From Granulosicoccus antarcticus IMCC3135 (GTDB taxonomy: Bacteria > Pseudomonadota > Gammaproteobacteria > Granulosicoccales > Granulosicoccaceae), in contig NZ_CP018632.1 in assembly GCF_002215215.1 (NCBI RefSeq), positions 3,158,501 through 3,222,500 of the forward strand: a stretch of DNA of 64,000 nt, written 5' to 3'. The position numbers were made by a program, and so were the translations under genes. Positions 34,518 to 43,790 of this stretch are shown piece after piece. The notes below the pieces were generated by a model. The model was not told where the DNA came from, ran no database searches, and was given only the letters and a program-made list of their open reading frames with translations. Within the stretch, counting starts at the first letter, position 1; every line of letters begins with the position of its first letter.

Positions 34518-35726
34518 ATGACCTTTCACATGAATCGCCGTAGCTTTCTGGCTGCGGGAACTGCCGCGCTCATCGTCCCTAGCATCTTGCGTGCTCAAGA
34601 GAGTGAAATCACCATTGGTTCCCTGACACCCAATACCGGTGGTGGAGCGCCTTTTGGTCCGAACATCACTGCATCACACAAGCGGGTGGTTGATGCTGTC
34701 AATGCCGCTGGCGGCATTCTGGGGCGACAAGTTCGCCTGTATCAGGAGAATTCCGAGACTAACCCTGAAACGGCTGTTCGGGCGGCGGACAAGCTGATCA
34801 ATGTCAATGGCGTGTGTGCCATCGTTGGTACATTTTCTTCATCTGTAACGCTGGGTGTCATGCCTAAATGTCAGGCGGCTAATGTGGTGCAGATGTGCAC
34901 CTCATCCTCGTCCGACATTCCGGTGTCCGATGAAAAAGGGCTGGTGTTCAACTTTCAGCCGCTGTCTCCCATCTGGGGGCGAGCCATTGGAGAATTGGTC
35001 AAAGCCAGAGGCCTTGAAAGCTTTGGTCTGATGGCCCTCAATAATGATTTTACCCGTTCCATGATGGATGGTTTCATCGAGGTGGTCGGGCAGGAGGCAT
35101 TGGTCAACGAACCGTTCTATTACAATGCACAGCAGTCAAGTTATCGATCTGAAGTCACGCAGTTGATCGAGAAGAACCCACAGGCGGTCTTCGTGCCATC
35201 TTATATAACCGATTTTACGGCGGTCTACAAAGAGCTCTATCGGCAGGGGTACGAAGGTACGGTTATCACGACATCGCTGTCAACGGGGCAACAGTTCAAG
35301 GATGCCATTGGTGACGCTGCGGATGGCATCGTTCATGGATTTCCGGTTCCGGCCATTAATTCGCCTGCTTACAAGGAATATCTGAAAGAGGCCGGGCTGG
35401 AAGAAACCAACTCTGTTCAGCACCCCTTCGGCACGGCAGGTCGTGATCAGCTGACCACCTTGTTGCTGGCGATTGAAAAGGCGGGCAGCACAGCAGGGTC
35501 GGATATTGCGAAGGCGGTATGGGAAGTGACTACCGGTGAAGGAAAAACCACCGTCTATAACCTGGCAGAAGGCCTGGCTGCGCTGCGTGAGGGCAAAGAG
35601 ATTAACTATTCAGGGGCATCCGGCTCAATCGAGTTCGACGAGGAAGGGATGGTGCTGGGTCGTGATTTCCAGCTATCTGAAATTCGCGATGGCGAAGACG
35701 TTGTCATCGAACGCCTCGAATACTGA
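34518..35726 (+). CDS. HAAT ABC importer binding protein with Tat signal, LivK-like
   Basis: The 402-aa protein has a twin-arginine leader (NRRSFLAAGTAALIVPSILRA) and then a type I periplasmic binding fold: EITIGSLTPNTGGGAPFGPN, VVDAVNAAGGILGRQVRLY and CAIVGTFSSSVTLGVMP. Most LivK-like proteins use Sec, and Tat use suggests folding or cofactor needs before export, although Tat leaders do occur in this family. AAAGGAGAT precedes the ATG. It delivers the unknown solute to LivHMGF. Confidence 0.9.
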   Translation: MTFHMNRRSFLAAGTAALIVPSILRAQESEITIGSLTPNTGGGAPFGPNITASHKRVVDAVNAAGGILGRQVRLYQENSETNPETAVRAADKLINVNGVCAIVGTFSSSVTLGVMPKCQAANVVQMCTSSSSDIPVSDEKGLVFNFQPLSPIWGRAIGELVKARGLESFGLMALNNDFTRSMMDGFIEVVGQEALVNEPFYYNAQQSSYRSEVTQLIEKNPQAVFVPSYITDFTAVYKELYRQGYEGTVITTSLSTGQQFKDAIGDAADGIVHGFPVPAINSPAYKEYLKEAGLEETNSVQHPFGTAGRDQLTTLLLAIEKAGSTAGSDIAKAVWEVTTGEGKTTVYNLAEGLAALREGKEINYSGASGSIEFDEEGMVLGRDFQLSEIRDGEDVVIERLEY

Positions 35727-35785
35727 AACCCACAGGGGAGTGCAGGCTTTGCCGCTCCTCGCATTCAAAACCAGGAGTATGAATA

Positions 35786-36331
35786 ATGGCACGTGTTAGT
35801 GATGTTGATATTTCGCAGGTACCGGATGATGTAAAGCCGATTTACGAGCGTTACGCCCGTGAGTACGGTCCGTTTTTGAACCAGGTGCGTGTGTTTGCTC
35901 ATCGCCCGGTAGCGCTGAAACATATCATGGGCTTGCTGCTTGAGCTTCATGATGATGCGATTCTGCCCAAGCGATACCTGGAAATAGCAGTGGTTGTGGT
36001 GTCTACAATCAATCGCTGTGAATACTGCATTGCACATCATGCGCCTCGTGCACTGGAGCATGGCCTGAGTGCAGGGGCGATTGAAGATATTCTGAGCGAG
36101 GCGCCAGACGGCTTCGATGAACTGGATCTGTTGGTGCGTGATTACGCGGTGCAGGTGACTAATGATTTCAACAGGATGCGAGATGGCGTCTTTACTGAGT
36201 TGAAAAAGCATTTCAGCGAAGAGCAGATTGTCGAGTTGACGCTACGTATCGCCCTGTGTGGTTTCTTCAACCGCTTCAACGATTCATTGCAGATTGAAAT
36301 GGAGGAGGGGGTAGAGCGTGTCCTCATCTGA
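35786..36331 (+). CDS. AhpD-like/carboxymuconolactone decarboxylase family protein
   Basis: The 181-aa all-helical protein has the AhpD/CMD core, with the redox pair and His in RCEYCIAHHAPRAL (about residues 77-90). Proteins with the CxxC-xxxH motif act in peroxide defence or as dithiol reductants; true carboxymuconolactone decarboxylases lack it. Its place between the binding protein and a metallo-hydrolase suggests a role in breaking down the imported substrate or in redox protection during it. Confidence 0.8.
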   Translation: MARVSDVDISQVPDDVKPIYERYAREYGPFLNQVRVFAHRPVALKHIMGLLLELHDDAILPKRYLEIAVVVVSTINRCEYCIAHHAPRALEHGLSAGAIEDILSEAPDGFDELDLLVRDYAVQVTNDFNRMRDGVFTELKKHFSEEQIVELTLRIALCGFFNRFNDSLQIEMEEGVERVLI

Positions 36332-36352
36332 GGGTCGCCCTGGAGAGACGTC

Positions 36353-37261
36353 ATGAGAGATCGCAGTAAGGAAGGTCTTTGGGCCTGGAAGCAAAGCGAA
36401 AACAACAATCGGATGATTGCTCTGCAGAGCGCAGAGGTGCCGCAGGGTGAGGGCGAAGGTGCTATCAAACTGGCGTATTTTGGCGGATCCTGCTTTCGAA
36501 TCACGACACCTGCCGGTATGAGCCTGATGATAGACCCCTGGCGAAATCCGCCCTGGGGGAGTTGGGATTGGTATCTGTATGATTTCCCGCAATGCGAGGT
36601 AGATATCGGTCTCTCGACGCATGCGCATTTTGATCACGACAATCTGCATTCACTGCATGCGAGCACACTGCTCGATAGATTGGTGGGGCGGTTCGAGTTC
36701 TCTGATGCGGTGGTGACAGGCATAGCCGATAAGCATGTGTCTGATTCTACGCATGGTGTCTACGATTGGGCAGGTTTGACTCGTAAGCTGACTCCGATGG
36801 AGACGGTGCCGCCCGATAACTGGCGATCCTTTGATAACTCTATACTGGTCGTGGAGGCGGCGGGCATTCGCATTTTGCACTGGGGTGATAATCGACCCAA
36901 TCCACCGGACTCTGTCTGGCAGGCTTTGGGCCGAATCGATATTGCTCTATTGCCCATTGATGGCTCTCAGCATGTGCTTGGCTACGAGCACGTAGATGCT
37001 ATCCGGAAGCGATTGAATCCGCGTATCACTATTCCGCATCACTATTTCGTCTGGAACATCACACACCGGGCCTCCACACTGCTGCCGCCAGATGAATGGA
37101 TGGCGACACAGTCCAATGCGCGTTTCACTGATGCCGGGGAGATTTCCCTGTCTGTCAGCGAAGTGAAATCAGAAGAGAATCTGGCGTTGTGTTTTGGTGA
37201 AAAAGTGGCTTTTGATCCTGCGGCGGAACTGGCCAGAAAGTCTGAAGTTGGCGGCGCCTAG
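36353..37261 (+). CDS. Metallo-beta-lactamase fold hydrolase, UlaG-like
   Basis: The 302-aa protein has an N-terminal LAYFGGSCFRITTPAG and the metal motif STHAHFDHDN (HxHxDH). A later IRILHWGDN and LLPIDGSQH resemble UlaG/NAPE-PLD-like members of the MBL fold. UlaG opens L-ascorbate 6-phosphate lactone; related enzymes hydrolyse lactones or phosphoesters. It ends the transport operon, 22 bp after the AhpD-like gene, so lactone or ester hydrolysis of the imported compound is a fair inference. The first 30 residues are not conserved in the family. Confidence 0.8.
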   Translation: MRDRSKEGLWAWKQSENNNRMIALQSAEVPQGEGEGAIKLAYFGGSCFRITTPAGMSLMIDPWRNPPWGSWDWYLYDFPQCEVDIGLSTHAHFDHDNLHSLHASTLLDRLVGRFEFSDAVVTGIADKHVSDSTHGVYDWAGLTRKLTPMETVPPDNWRSFDNSILVVEAAGIRILHWGDNRPNPPDSVWQALGRIDIALLPIDGSQHVLGYEHVDAIRKRLNPRITIPHHYFVWNITHRASTLLPPDEWMATQSNARFTDAGEISLSVSEVKSEENLALCFGEKVAFDPAAELARKSEVGGA

Positions 37262-37298
37262 TGGGCGGATGTGATTTTCAACAGCAGATCGGTTTTAT

Positions 37299-37334
37299 CA
37301 CTTGAGCGCTGGAGATAGCTCCAACGCTCAAGTG
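37299..37334. terminator. Strong hairpin between convergent MBL and hydrolase genes
   Basis: CACTTGAGCG/CGCTCAAGTG (10 bp), one C-A mismatch, then TGGAG/CTCCA (5 bp) with loop ATAG. It lies 38 bp after the MBL stop and 32 bp from the convergent hydrolase stop. Position and strength suggest a shared terminator, although no U-run follows on either strand. Confidence 0.55.
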
Positions 37335-37365
37335 CAGCCTCTCAGCTGCAAAGCCACTGAACAAA

Positions 37366-38283
37366 TCAGTCTTTATGATCGTCGAAGAATGACAGGGTGT
37401 CCGCGATCATGGAATCAAGGGTCTTTGTGCTGCTGTAGACGTTGAACAAGTGGCCCATATCTGCGGTCCAGAGTTGTTCTGGCCCTTCATGCGCTGCGAT
37501 ATAGGCATCTGCACTGGCTGGGAGTACCGTGGTATCCGCTGTGCCTTGTGTGACAAACAGAGGCCCGGTGTAGGCCGCAATCTCAGCCATTGGGTCCAGA
37601 GCTTCGATACCGTGGAAAAAAGCACTATTGAGTGATACTTCAGGGCCCCAGGAGAGTGTCGCAACCAGAGTGTGATCTGAGGCGGCCGCCTTGCCGGCTG
37701 CGAGCGTCTCTTCGCCCATCATTCCGCCATAGCTTGCATCGAGGTCTCCGACGGCTTGCCAAAGTGCAAGGGCGTCCGGTTTACCGCTTCGCCCAGCGGC
37801 TGCTGCTGCAATGACGCCACCCTGACTCCAGCCGATCACATAGAGGTCGTCGCCATCGACACTATCGAGTTTTTCAAGGTAATCGATTGCCGCCAGGGCA
37901 TCAGATATCTGGCCTTCAAAGGTAGTGGATTCATAGGTGAAGTCAGCAATGCTGTCGCCGGAGCCTCGAAAGTCTATGCGAAGGCTGGCATAACCATTAT
38001 CGGCGAGAGTGTCGGCAGTTCTTTCAAATACTCCTTCATCGGTGCTGGGGATGACGAGCTCATCTCTCGTCCCCGTAAAGCCATGTAGCAGTAATACAAC
38101 GGGTGCCGGATTGCCTTCGGGTAGCTGCAGTGTTGCTACCAGGTCTTGACCTTCCGATTGCAGAGTGACAGTCTCTTCGGAGCTCTGTGCTACGGCCATC
38201 AAAGGCAGCGTTGTAGCTGCAACGGCAACTGAAACCAGAAGTGGAAAGGAAGCATTCATATCGGGATGTCCAGGCAGGTTCAT
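37366..38283 (-). CDS. Secreted alpha/beta hydrolase
   Basis: The 305-aa protein has a signal peptide ending near MAVAQS (about residue 33) and an alpha/beta hydrolase fold: oxyanion-hole VVLLLHGFTGTRDE, nucleophile Ser in VIGWSQGGVIAA, an Asp in QGTADTTV, and His in ADMGHLFNVY. It likely cleaves an ester or peptide outside the cytoplasm. ATG 38283 and ATG 38259 are both possible; neither has a good ribosome site. An IS element ends 14 bp before ATG 38283 and may have removed the native promoter. Confidence 0.85.
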   Translation of the reverse strand: MNLPGHPDMNASFPLLVSVAVAATTLPLMAVAQSSEETVTLQSEGQDLVATLQLPEGNPAPVVLLLHGFTGTRDELVIPSTDEGVFERTADTLADNGYASLRIDFRGSGDSIADFTYESTTFEGQISDALAAIDYLEKLDSVDGDDLYVIGWSQGGVIAAAAAGRSGKPDALALWQAVGDLDASYGGMMGEETLAAGKAAASDHTLVATLSWGPEVSLNSAFFHGIEALDPMAEIAAYTGPLFVTQGTADTTVLPASADAYIAAHEGPEQLWTADMGHLFNVYSSTKTLDSMIADTLSFFDDHKD

Positions 38284-38297
38284 GCCAGCATACGCTA

Positions 38298-39161
38298 GGG
38301 CCTGTCATCAATTAAAAGATAGATATTTTGACTTGTCGACCCGTTATAGTTGACGCCTACAGAGAACAGGCGTCGATGGGGCTCCAAACCATGGTTGGAC
38401 GATACGGGCTTTCCGACAGACAATGGCAGCAACTTGGCCCGTTGTTACCTGGTCGTGCTGACACGGTCGGTGTCACTGCCAAGGACAACCGACTATTTGT
38501 CGATGCCGTACTTTATCGCTACCGTGCCGGTATTCCCTGGCGGGATCTGCCAGCTCGTTTTGGTGACTTTCGTGTCATCCATACTCGCCATTGTCGGTGG
38601 TCGAAAAAAGGGATATGGGAGCTTGTTTTCAAGGTATTAAGCGAAGACGTAGACAATGAATACGTGATGCTTGACAGTACGATTGTAAGAGCACATCAGC
38701 ACAGCGCTGGCGCGGCTGGGAGCGAAAAAAAATAGAGTGCCTCGGGTTGTCGCGAGGGGGAATAAGTACCAAAATTCATGCACTGTGCGATGCATTGGGA
38801 AATCCGATCAGCTTCAAGCTCACACCCGGACAAGCATCGGATCTAGAGGGCGCTGACGCACTGCTGCCAGGACTCACGGCCGGTGCGCTGCTGGCCGATC
38901 GAGCTTATGATGTCGAGGAACGCGTGCGTAAGCGATTGCGAGAGGCGAACACTGAGGCCGTTATTCCCAGTAAGAAGTCTCGCCTTGTAAAGATCGAACA
39001 TGACCGTGATTTGTACAAAGCTCGACATCTGATCGAAAATTTCTTCGCTAAAATCAAGCAGTACCGTGCGATTGCGACGCGCTACGACAAGCGAGCATGC
39101 AATTTTCTGGGAGCGATTCACTTGGTTGCCGCCATTGAATGGCTTAATTGATGACAGGCCC
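38298..39161. mobile_element. IS5-family insertion sequence (IS427/IS1031-like), 864 bp
   Basis: Both ends carry a perfect 18-bp inverted repeat, GGGCCTGTCATCAATTAA at 38298-38315 and its complement at 39144-39161, flanked by TA on each side (38296-38297 and 39162-39163). This could be a 2-bp target duplication, as in the IS427 group. It holds two overlapping transposase frames joined by a predicted -1 frameshift. Both ends and the catalytic residues look intact, so the element may be active. Confidence 0.92.
38376..39151 (+). CDS. IS5-family DDE transposase, two frames with -1 frameshift at A8
   Basis: Frame one (ATG 38376 to TAG 38735) codes the N-terminal part with YGLSDRQWQQLGPLLPG, IPWRDLP and VMLDSTIVRAHQ (first Asp). 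Frame two (to 39151) continues with GGISTKIHALCDALGNPI, LLADRAYD (second Asp) and HLIENFFAKIKQYRAIATRY (Glu). A run of eight A at 38725-38732 just before the first stop allows a -1 slip. The slip gives a joined 258-aa protein with the sequence EKKIECLGLSRGG at the junction. This arrangement is normal for the IS1031/IS427 group. Confidence 0.88.
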
Positions 39162-39228
39162 TAAGGGCTTGCAACAAATTATTTCACTACTCTTGTGTCG
39201 ATACTGCAGCTATCTTTGGTACCTGCAA

Positions 39229-39705
39229 TTATTCCCGGTTGTAGTCTATGGACTGTATTTGCCACTCCTTGTTTCCATCCGAGGTGCTGACGACGACATC
39301 GTCCCCAACGCTTTTGCCAATACAGGCCCTGGCCACGGGGGCATTGACTGAGGCGAAGTCTTTTTTGCCATAGATCTCATCGGGTCCAACGATTCTGAAG
39401 GTGAGTGTTCTATCGGCCTCATCAAGCAGCGTTACCCAGGCACCAAAAAACGCTTTCCCTTCCTGAATCGGGTTGTATTCAACGACGCGTAATTTTTCAA
39501 GCCTTTGTCTGAGGAACCTTACCCTGCGATCAATTTCACGAAGGCGGCCCTTATTATATTTGTAATCAGCGTTTTCAGAGCGATCGCCAAGACTGGCCGC
39601 CCACTGAACGATCTTGGTAACCGCCGGTCTTTCTTCACGCCACAGCTTGTCCAGCTCTTGTTTTAATTCGGCGTAACCTTGCGGTGTTATGACGTCTGAA
39701 TCCAT
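39229..39705 (-). CDS. greB: Transcription elongation factor GreB
   Basis: The 158-aa protein has the GreA/GreB coiled coil (residues 8-75, with ASLGDRSENADYKYNKGRLR at its tip, which carries the acidic cleavage residues) and the C-terminal FKBP-like domain. YITPQGYxxL-like VITPQGYAELKQELD and the AFFGAWVTL segment favour GreB over GreA. It restarts backtracked RNA polymerase by stimulating transcript cleavage. The gene appears as a single unit. Confidence 0.94.
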   Translation of the reverse strand: MDSDVITPQGYAELKQELDKLWREERPAVTKIVQWAASLGDRSENADYKYNKGRLREIDRRVRFLRQRLEKLRVVEYNPIQEGKAFFGAWVTLLDEADRTLTFRIVGPDEIYGKKDFASVNAPVARACIGKSVGDDVVVSTSDGNKEWQIQSIDYNRE

Positions 39706-39803
39706 GATGGTTTCACAAGTGGGTGAGGGCGTTCTTTGTAGTGTCTAAGCTCGCAGCTTTCAGAGTCATGTGTTTACATGACCTTTTCCAGTTCAAACCT
39801 TGC

Positions 39804-41120
39804 CTATAAAAATCGATCCCGAAGCTTGTAGTACGCAAGCGACGGTGCGAGAAACCACGGATGACCGTAATACAATGGCCTACTCGAAAATGGCAGGCTA
39901 TCAAAAGGCGTGGCACCCTCTTCGTGCCCCAGCGCTTTCAGGCCGGTACGCATGCCAAGATAGCTGGAGAAACCTATACCCGATCCGCAATACCCCATGG
40001 CGTGATAAAGGCCGTTTTCGCCGCCAGCGCGCATGAGTTTGTCGAATGTAAATGCCACGTAGCCCATCCAGGAATGGCTGATTTTTGCCGATTCGAGTTG
40101 CGGGAAAATCCGAATCATCTCCGCACGCAATTTCAGGGCGCTGGCGCGAGTATCGGTTTCTTGCAAGGACACACGTCCGCCAAACAGAATCCTTTTTTTA
40201 TCCGGGGATGCACGGTAGTAATAGACTACTTTCCGGGTATCACAGATATTACGGTTTGTTGGAATTAGTTGATTGACAAGTTCGGTGGGTAGTTCTTCCG
40301 TGGCGATAATATAACTGCCAATCGGTATTACCCTGCGACGATGCCAGGAAAGGGCCTTGTTGGTATAGCCGTTGGTGGCCACGATCACTTTTTTTGCTTT
40401 GACAGTACGTTGCCCAGTGTGCACAAGGTACCCCTCGCCGCTGCGCTCTATTTTGCTGACAGTGACATGCGAAACAGCCGTGGCTCCGGCTGAAATCACC
40501 TTTTTCAGCAAGGCCGAGTGATACTTGCCGGGATCCAGGGAGGCATGATGAGGGTATACCGCGCCGCCTGCATAAATATCGGTACATACCTCGTGGTGGA
40601 CCTCTGATTTTGCAACCAGGTAACCATCCTGCTCATCACCCTTGCGCAGGGGAGCACTCAATTCGCGCGCAAGTTCGTTGAAGCTGCGCTGATTGTGCGC
40701 ACCAAGAAAGCGGCCCACTTTTGCATAATCGCATTCGATATTCTCTACACTAATAAAGTCAGCCACATAGTTCATGGCTTGCTCACCCGTACAGCGAATC
40801 GCCATTGCCTTGTCGGCACCAAAACGTTTAGTGAGGGTTGTCAGGCAAGGTTTTACGCCGAGGCTGATTTGTCCGCCATTGCGCGTGGAGCAACCTGCGC
40901 CCAATGCTTGCGAATCCAACACCAGTGTATGCATACCGCCGCGCGCGGTTTGCAACGCGGCGTGTAGGCCGGTGTAGCCGGAGCCGATGATCAGAACATC
41001 TACCGCGCAGGGCAAGTCAGCTTCCCCGGACTGTTGCGGAGGGCTTTGCTCCCACCAGTAGGGCGTGGTTTTGAAGTCGTCGGTGAACACTGGTTTAGGA
41101 ATTATCCTGTGTGCCATCAT
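39804..41120 (-). CDS. FAD-dependent amine/amino-acid oxidase, PuuB-like
   Basis: The 438-aa protein belongs to the DAO fold. It has VDVLIIGSGYTGLHAALQTA near residue 41 for FAD, LGAGCSTRNGGQISLGVKP, and a C-terminal YHAMGYCGSGIGFSSYLG. The N-terminal TTPYWWEQSPP is like PuuB and related enzymes that oxidise gamma-glutamylputrescine or other amines. No putrescine genes adjoin, so the substrate is open. It begins at ATGATGGCA; either ATG may serve. Confidence 0.87.
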   Translation of the reverse strand: MMAHRIIPKPVFTDDFKTTPYWWEQSPPQQSGEADLPCAVDVLIIGSGYTGLHAALQTARGGMHTLVLDSQALGAGCSTRNGGQISLGVKPCLTTLTKRFGADKAMAIRCTGEQAMNYVADFISVENIECDYAKVGRFLGAHNQRSFNELARELSAPLRKGDEQDGYLVAKSEVHHEVCTDIYAGGAVYPHHASLDPGKYHSALLKKVISAGATAVSHVTVSKIERSGEGYLVHTGQRTVKAKKVIVATNGYTNKALSWHRRRVIPIGSYIIATEELPTELVNQLIPTNRNICDTRKVVYYYRASPDKKRILFGGRVSLQETDTRASALKLRAEMIRIFPQLESAKISHSWMGYVAFTFDKLMRAGGENGLYHAMGYCGSGIGFSSYLGMRTGLKALGHEEGATPFDSLPFSSRPLYYGHPWFLAPSLAYYKLRDRFL

Positions 41121-41168
41121 TCGGGCGCATGCGACAAGTGCTGTCGGGGTGATAAAGAGTCGGTGTCG

Positions 41169-41927
41169 CTATATATTCCGTATCGTCCCACGAACCTCTC
41201 CAGCCACACTTCGATCACGAATGTGTAGCACCCGTTCAAATTCCTGTTCAAGGTACAACGCCTGCCCAATATCGCTGAATCTTGTTGATAGTCGCTTTGA
41301 GGCATTGTCTCGCAATACTGCATTCAGAAGGTAATAGGGTGTTCGAGTGCCGTTCTTCGATTGGGTGTATCCCTCGCTGACAAACAACTGTTCAATGGAT
41401 GCAGCGTCGATCGTAGGCGCGGGATACCACGGCATGGGGGAGTGGCGTACCGTCAGCTGGTTCTCATTGACCGTTATCGTTGTGGAGTTGAGCACCCCGG
41501 CAAGGCCGCGGTACAACAAGCCAAAGCCTGCGAGTGCAAAGACGCCCCGGATCAGATCGATTCCGGTAGAGCCAAGCTTGAAGAGCAATAGCAGATTCCA
41601 TAATACGGCGAAACCTAACAAGAACAGGCTTGAAATGCTGCGCCAACTCCAGCGAACCGAGAGTTGTCCATTCCCGGTGACGCTGAACCCTGGTGGCATT
41701 GCCGCCACTGGCCGTGAGCTTGCGACGTCCTCTGTCTTGACATTTACGTTCTGAGCCGGTTGTACGTTCGCGGCAGAGTGGGAGGCTGAGTCGGTATCGT
41801 GTGTGGTACGCGGCTTGGTCAGATCAAAGAGGACACCGCAATGAGAACAATGAACGACAGCAAGGCGACGGTCGAAACCGTCAACCTGGAGTGGGGAACC
41901 GCACGACTGGCAGCTGAGTTGATTCAT
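41169..41927 (-). CDS. Zinc-ribbon membrane protein of unknown function
   Basis: The 252-aa protein starts with a zinc ribbon (CQSCGSPL and CSHCGVLFDL, about residues 6-35) and a low-complexity linker. Two hydrophobic helices follow (about 101-140), then a soluble C-terminal part. It resembles zinc-ribbon proteins with a PH-like domain after the helices, but I do not recognise a named family. It is 48 bp upstream of the FAD oxidase on the same strand, possibly in one unit. The start at 41927 matches other zinc-ribbon openings; 41942 is also possible. Confidence 0.75.
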   Translation of the reverse strand: MNQLSCQSCGSPLQVDGFDRRLAVVHCSHCGVLFDLTKPRTTHDTDSASHSAANVQPAQNVNVKTEDVASSRPVAAMPPGFSVTGNGQLSVRWSWRSISSLFLLGFAVLWNLLLLFKLGSTGIDLIRGVFALAGFGLLYRGLAGVLNSTTITVNENQLTVRHSPMPWYPAPTIDAASIEQLFVSEGYTQSKNGTRTPYYLLNAVLRDNASKRLSTRFSDIGQALYLEQEFERVLHIRDRSVAGEVRGTIRNI

Positions 41928-42063
41928 GGAGACTGGCTGCACCTGATGTTGGGGTCCTGCCCAGTATAAGTTATCGAGAACGAGTAAGCGTTATCGATCG
42001 ACTTGCTCCGGAAACAGACGGCCTGTCGCCTGCCTGTCCCAGGATTTGGATCCATCTCATGTT

Positions 42064-43500
42064 CTAGTCGATATCGATCCCGGAAAATCCCAATATCGAA
42101 CCATCAAGGCTCACCGCTACGACATCATAGTGATAGCTCTCACCTGGCTCGACTATGTCGTAGAAACTGATTCCGCGTGTGAACGCATGGAAGGTGTTAT
42201 TGCGTCGAATTTCGTAGCCATGAAAGTTGCTGGATAACGAACCAGGCCTGTCCCAGAAGAGCTCCAGAGTGCTGGAGCTGTAGCTTTTGACTGTCAAGCC
42301 TGTAGGTTCGAAAGGACTGTAAGCCGGCGAGTATCCAGAGTCTGATCCATCTTCCCCGGGTGCTGAATTTACAATGATCGGATTGCTTGTCGAGCTGAGC
42401 ACACCCTCATCAGAATAGGTGGCCACCGAATACGCGTAATCGATGCCAGGAGTCATCGTGTTATCGATGTAACTGCCACCATTTGAGGTAGAGTCGAGTA
42501 GCTGGCCGTCTCTGTAGATATCTGCTCCTCCTGTCGTTGTGTTGTTCTCACCCCATGTCAACTCGACTGTCGTATCCGAATAGACATCGGCATTGACTAC
42601 AGGTGCACTCGGTGTGGCAGCTTCATCACCAGGTAGCATCGGATCCCCCTGGTTTTCTCTGACAAAGCAGTTGAAATCTCCGTCTGAAGTGGCATAACAC
42701 ATCTTTGTCTCACCTATGCCGCCATAGAGTGCAACGACTTCTGGGCCTCTGTTTATCTCGAATATATTGGCGCTCAAGTGCGGCAGCCACGCTGCAGTGC
42801 CATTGTTGGTTGTACAGACAATATCTCCGCTTGCCTGCAAGCCGCAGATGAGGTTTCTGGTCATAGCGAGATCAACCATGTCACTGCCAAGCGGCGTTTG
42901 TGATTCATATCGGCAATGAATCTGATGGGTATCGGTCAGGCCACACGCATTGTCATCGTCGACGAGCAACTTGGTGTAGTTAACATCACTGTTCAAAAAG
43001 TCGGCCAGATCAAATTGTCCCCAGCAGGATATCGAACCATCCAGTGTCAAACCGCAGCTGGTAGTCAGATCATTGGCGAGCTGGGAAAACAACACATCAG
43101 CAGGTGGCTCTGACTCACCATGTGTATCCAGACCCCAGCATAGTGCGCGGTTGTCAGTGGTGACACCACACGTAAGATTTAGCCCTGCGCTGACGTTGAT
43201 GAACTGTTCACCGTCGGGCACCTCATTCTGCCCAAAGCTGTTATCACCCCAACAGAAAATTGAGCCGTCCTCCGTCAGTCCACACATGTGTACATTACCC
43301 GCCACTATGGATGTCAGTGCCGGAGTATTTGGAGGTGGTTGCAAACGAGAGAAGTAATTCTCAGAAGCACAGCTCAGAGCGCCTGCATCAGATAAAGAAC
43401 AGATACTCCAGGCTCCAACGGCATAATCCGTGACAGACTGTGCCTTTGCAGTGAAAGGGTACGAAGCGATCATCGCCAATGCCAGTAGCCAATATTTCAT
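42064..43500 (-). CDS. Secreted RCC1-like repeat protein with fibronectin III domains
   Basis: The 478-aa protein has a signal peptide (cleavage after TAKA, residue 20). From about 25 to 285 there are six or seven RCC1/BNR-like repeats of about 37-40 residues with the pattern CGLTEDGSIFCWGDN, each with a paired Cys. Two fibronectin III-like domains follow (about 300-385 and 398-478). The paired cysteines could form disulfides within each blade. Such proteins are cell-surface or exported adhesins or binding modules; no enzyme motif is visible. It stands alone. Confidence 0.82.
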   Translation of the reverse strand: MKYWLLALAMIASYPFTAKAQSVTDYAVGAWSICSLSDAGALSCASENYFSRLQPPPNTPALTSIVAGNVHMCGLTEDGSIFCWGDNSFGQNEVPDGEQFINVSAGLNLTCGVTTDNRALCWGLDTHGESEPPADVLFSQLANDLTTSCGLTLDGSISCWGQFDLADFLNSDVNYTKLLVDDDNACGLTDTHQIHCRYESQTPLGSDMVDLAMTRNLICGLQASGDIVCTTNNGTAAWLPHLSANIFEINRGPEVVALYGGIGETKMCYATSDGDFNCFVRENQGDPMLPGDEAATPSAPVVNADVYSDTTVELTWGENNTTTGGADIYRDGQLLDSTSNGGSYIDNTMTPGIDYAYSVATYSDEGVLSSTSNPIIVNSAPGEDGSDSGYSPAYSPFEPTGLTVKSYSSSTLELFWDRPGSLSSNFHGYEIRRNNTFHAFTRGISFYDIVEPGESYHYDVVAVSLDGSILGFSGIDID

Positions 43501-43747
43501 GTTTTGAACCTTCTAGTGTCAAGGCTCGAGTATAGCAACATGTATTTTTAGTAATGTTGAAAGTAACAGGGTGATACTACCGTACGGCGGGTGGAGGTAT
43601 TGCTTGTGCTGTCATCGCGGACAGCGATGAGATAAACATATCGCTGCAGAGCGCATCCTTTTCGATAATGGTGGGCAAATCGTCGCCAGAAGCAATGAGA
43701 CCATCGGTCAAGAGTTGTCTTTAATTGAATGGGGCCAGGGTGCATTC

Positions 43748-43773
43748 GGGGCAATTGCCGAAACAATTGCCCC
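43748..43773. terminator. Hairpin downstream of the orphan binding-protein gene
   Basis: GGGGCAATTG and CAATTGCCCC form a perfect 10-bp stem with loop CCGAAA, 18 bp past the stop of the minus-strand binding-protein gene at 43791. It is in the right place for a terminator but has no U-run. Confidence 0.5.
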
Positions 43774-43790
43774 TAATACTTTTCGATTGA

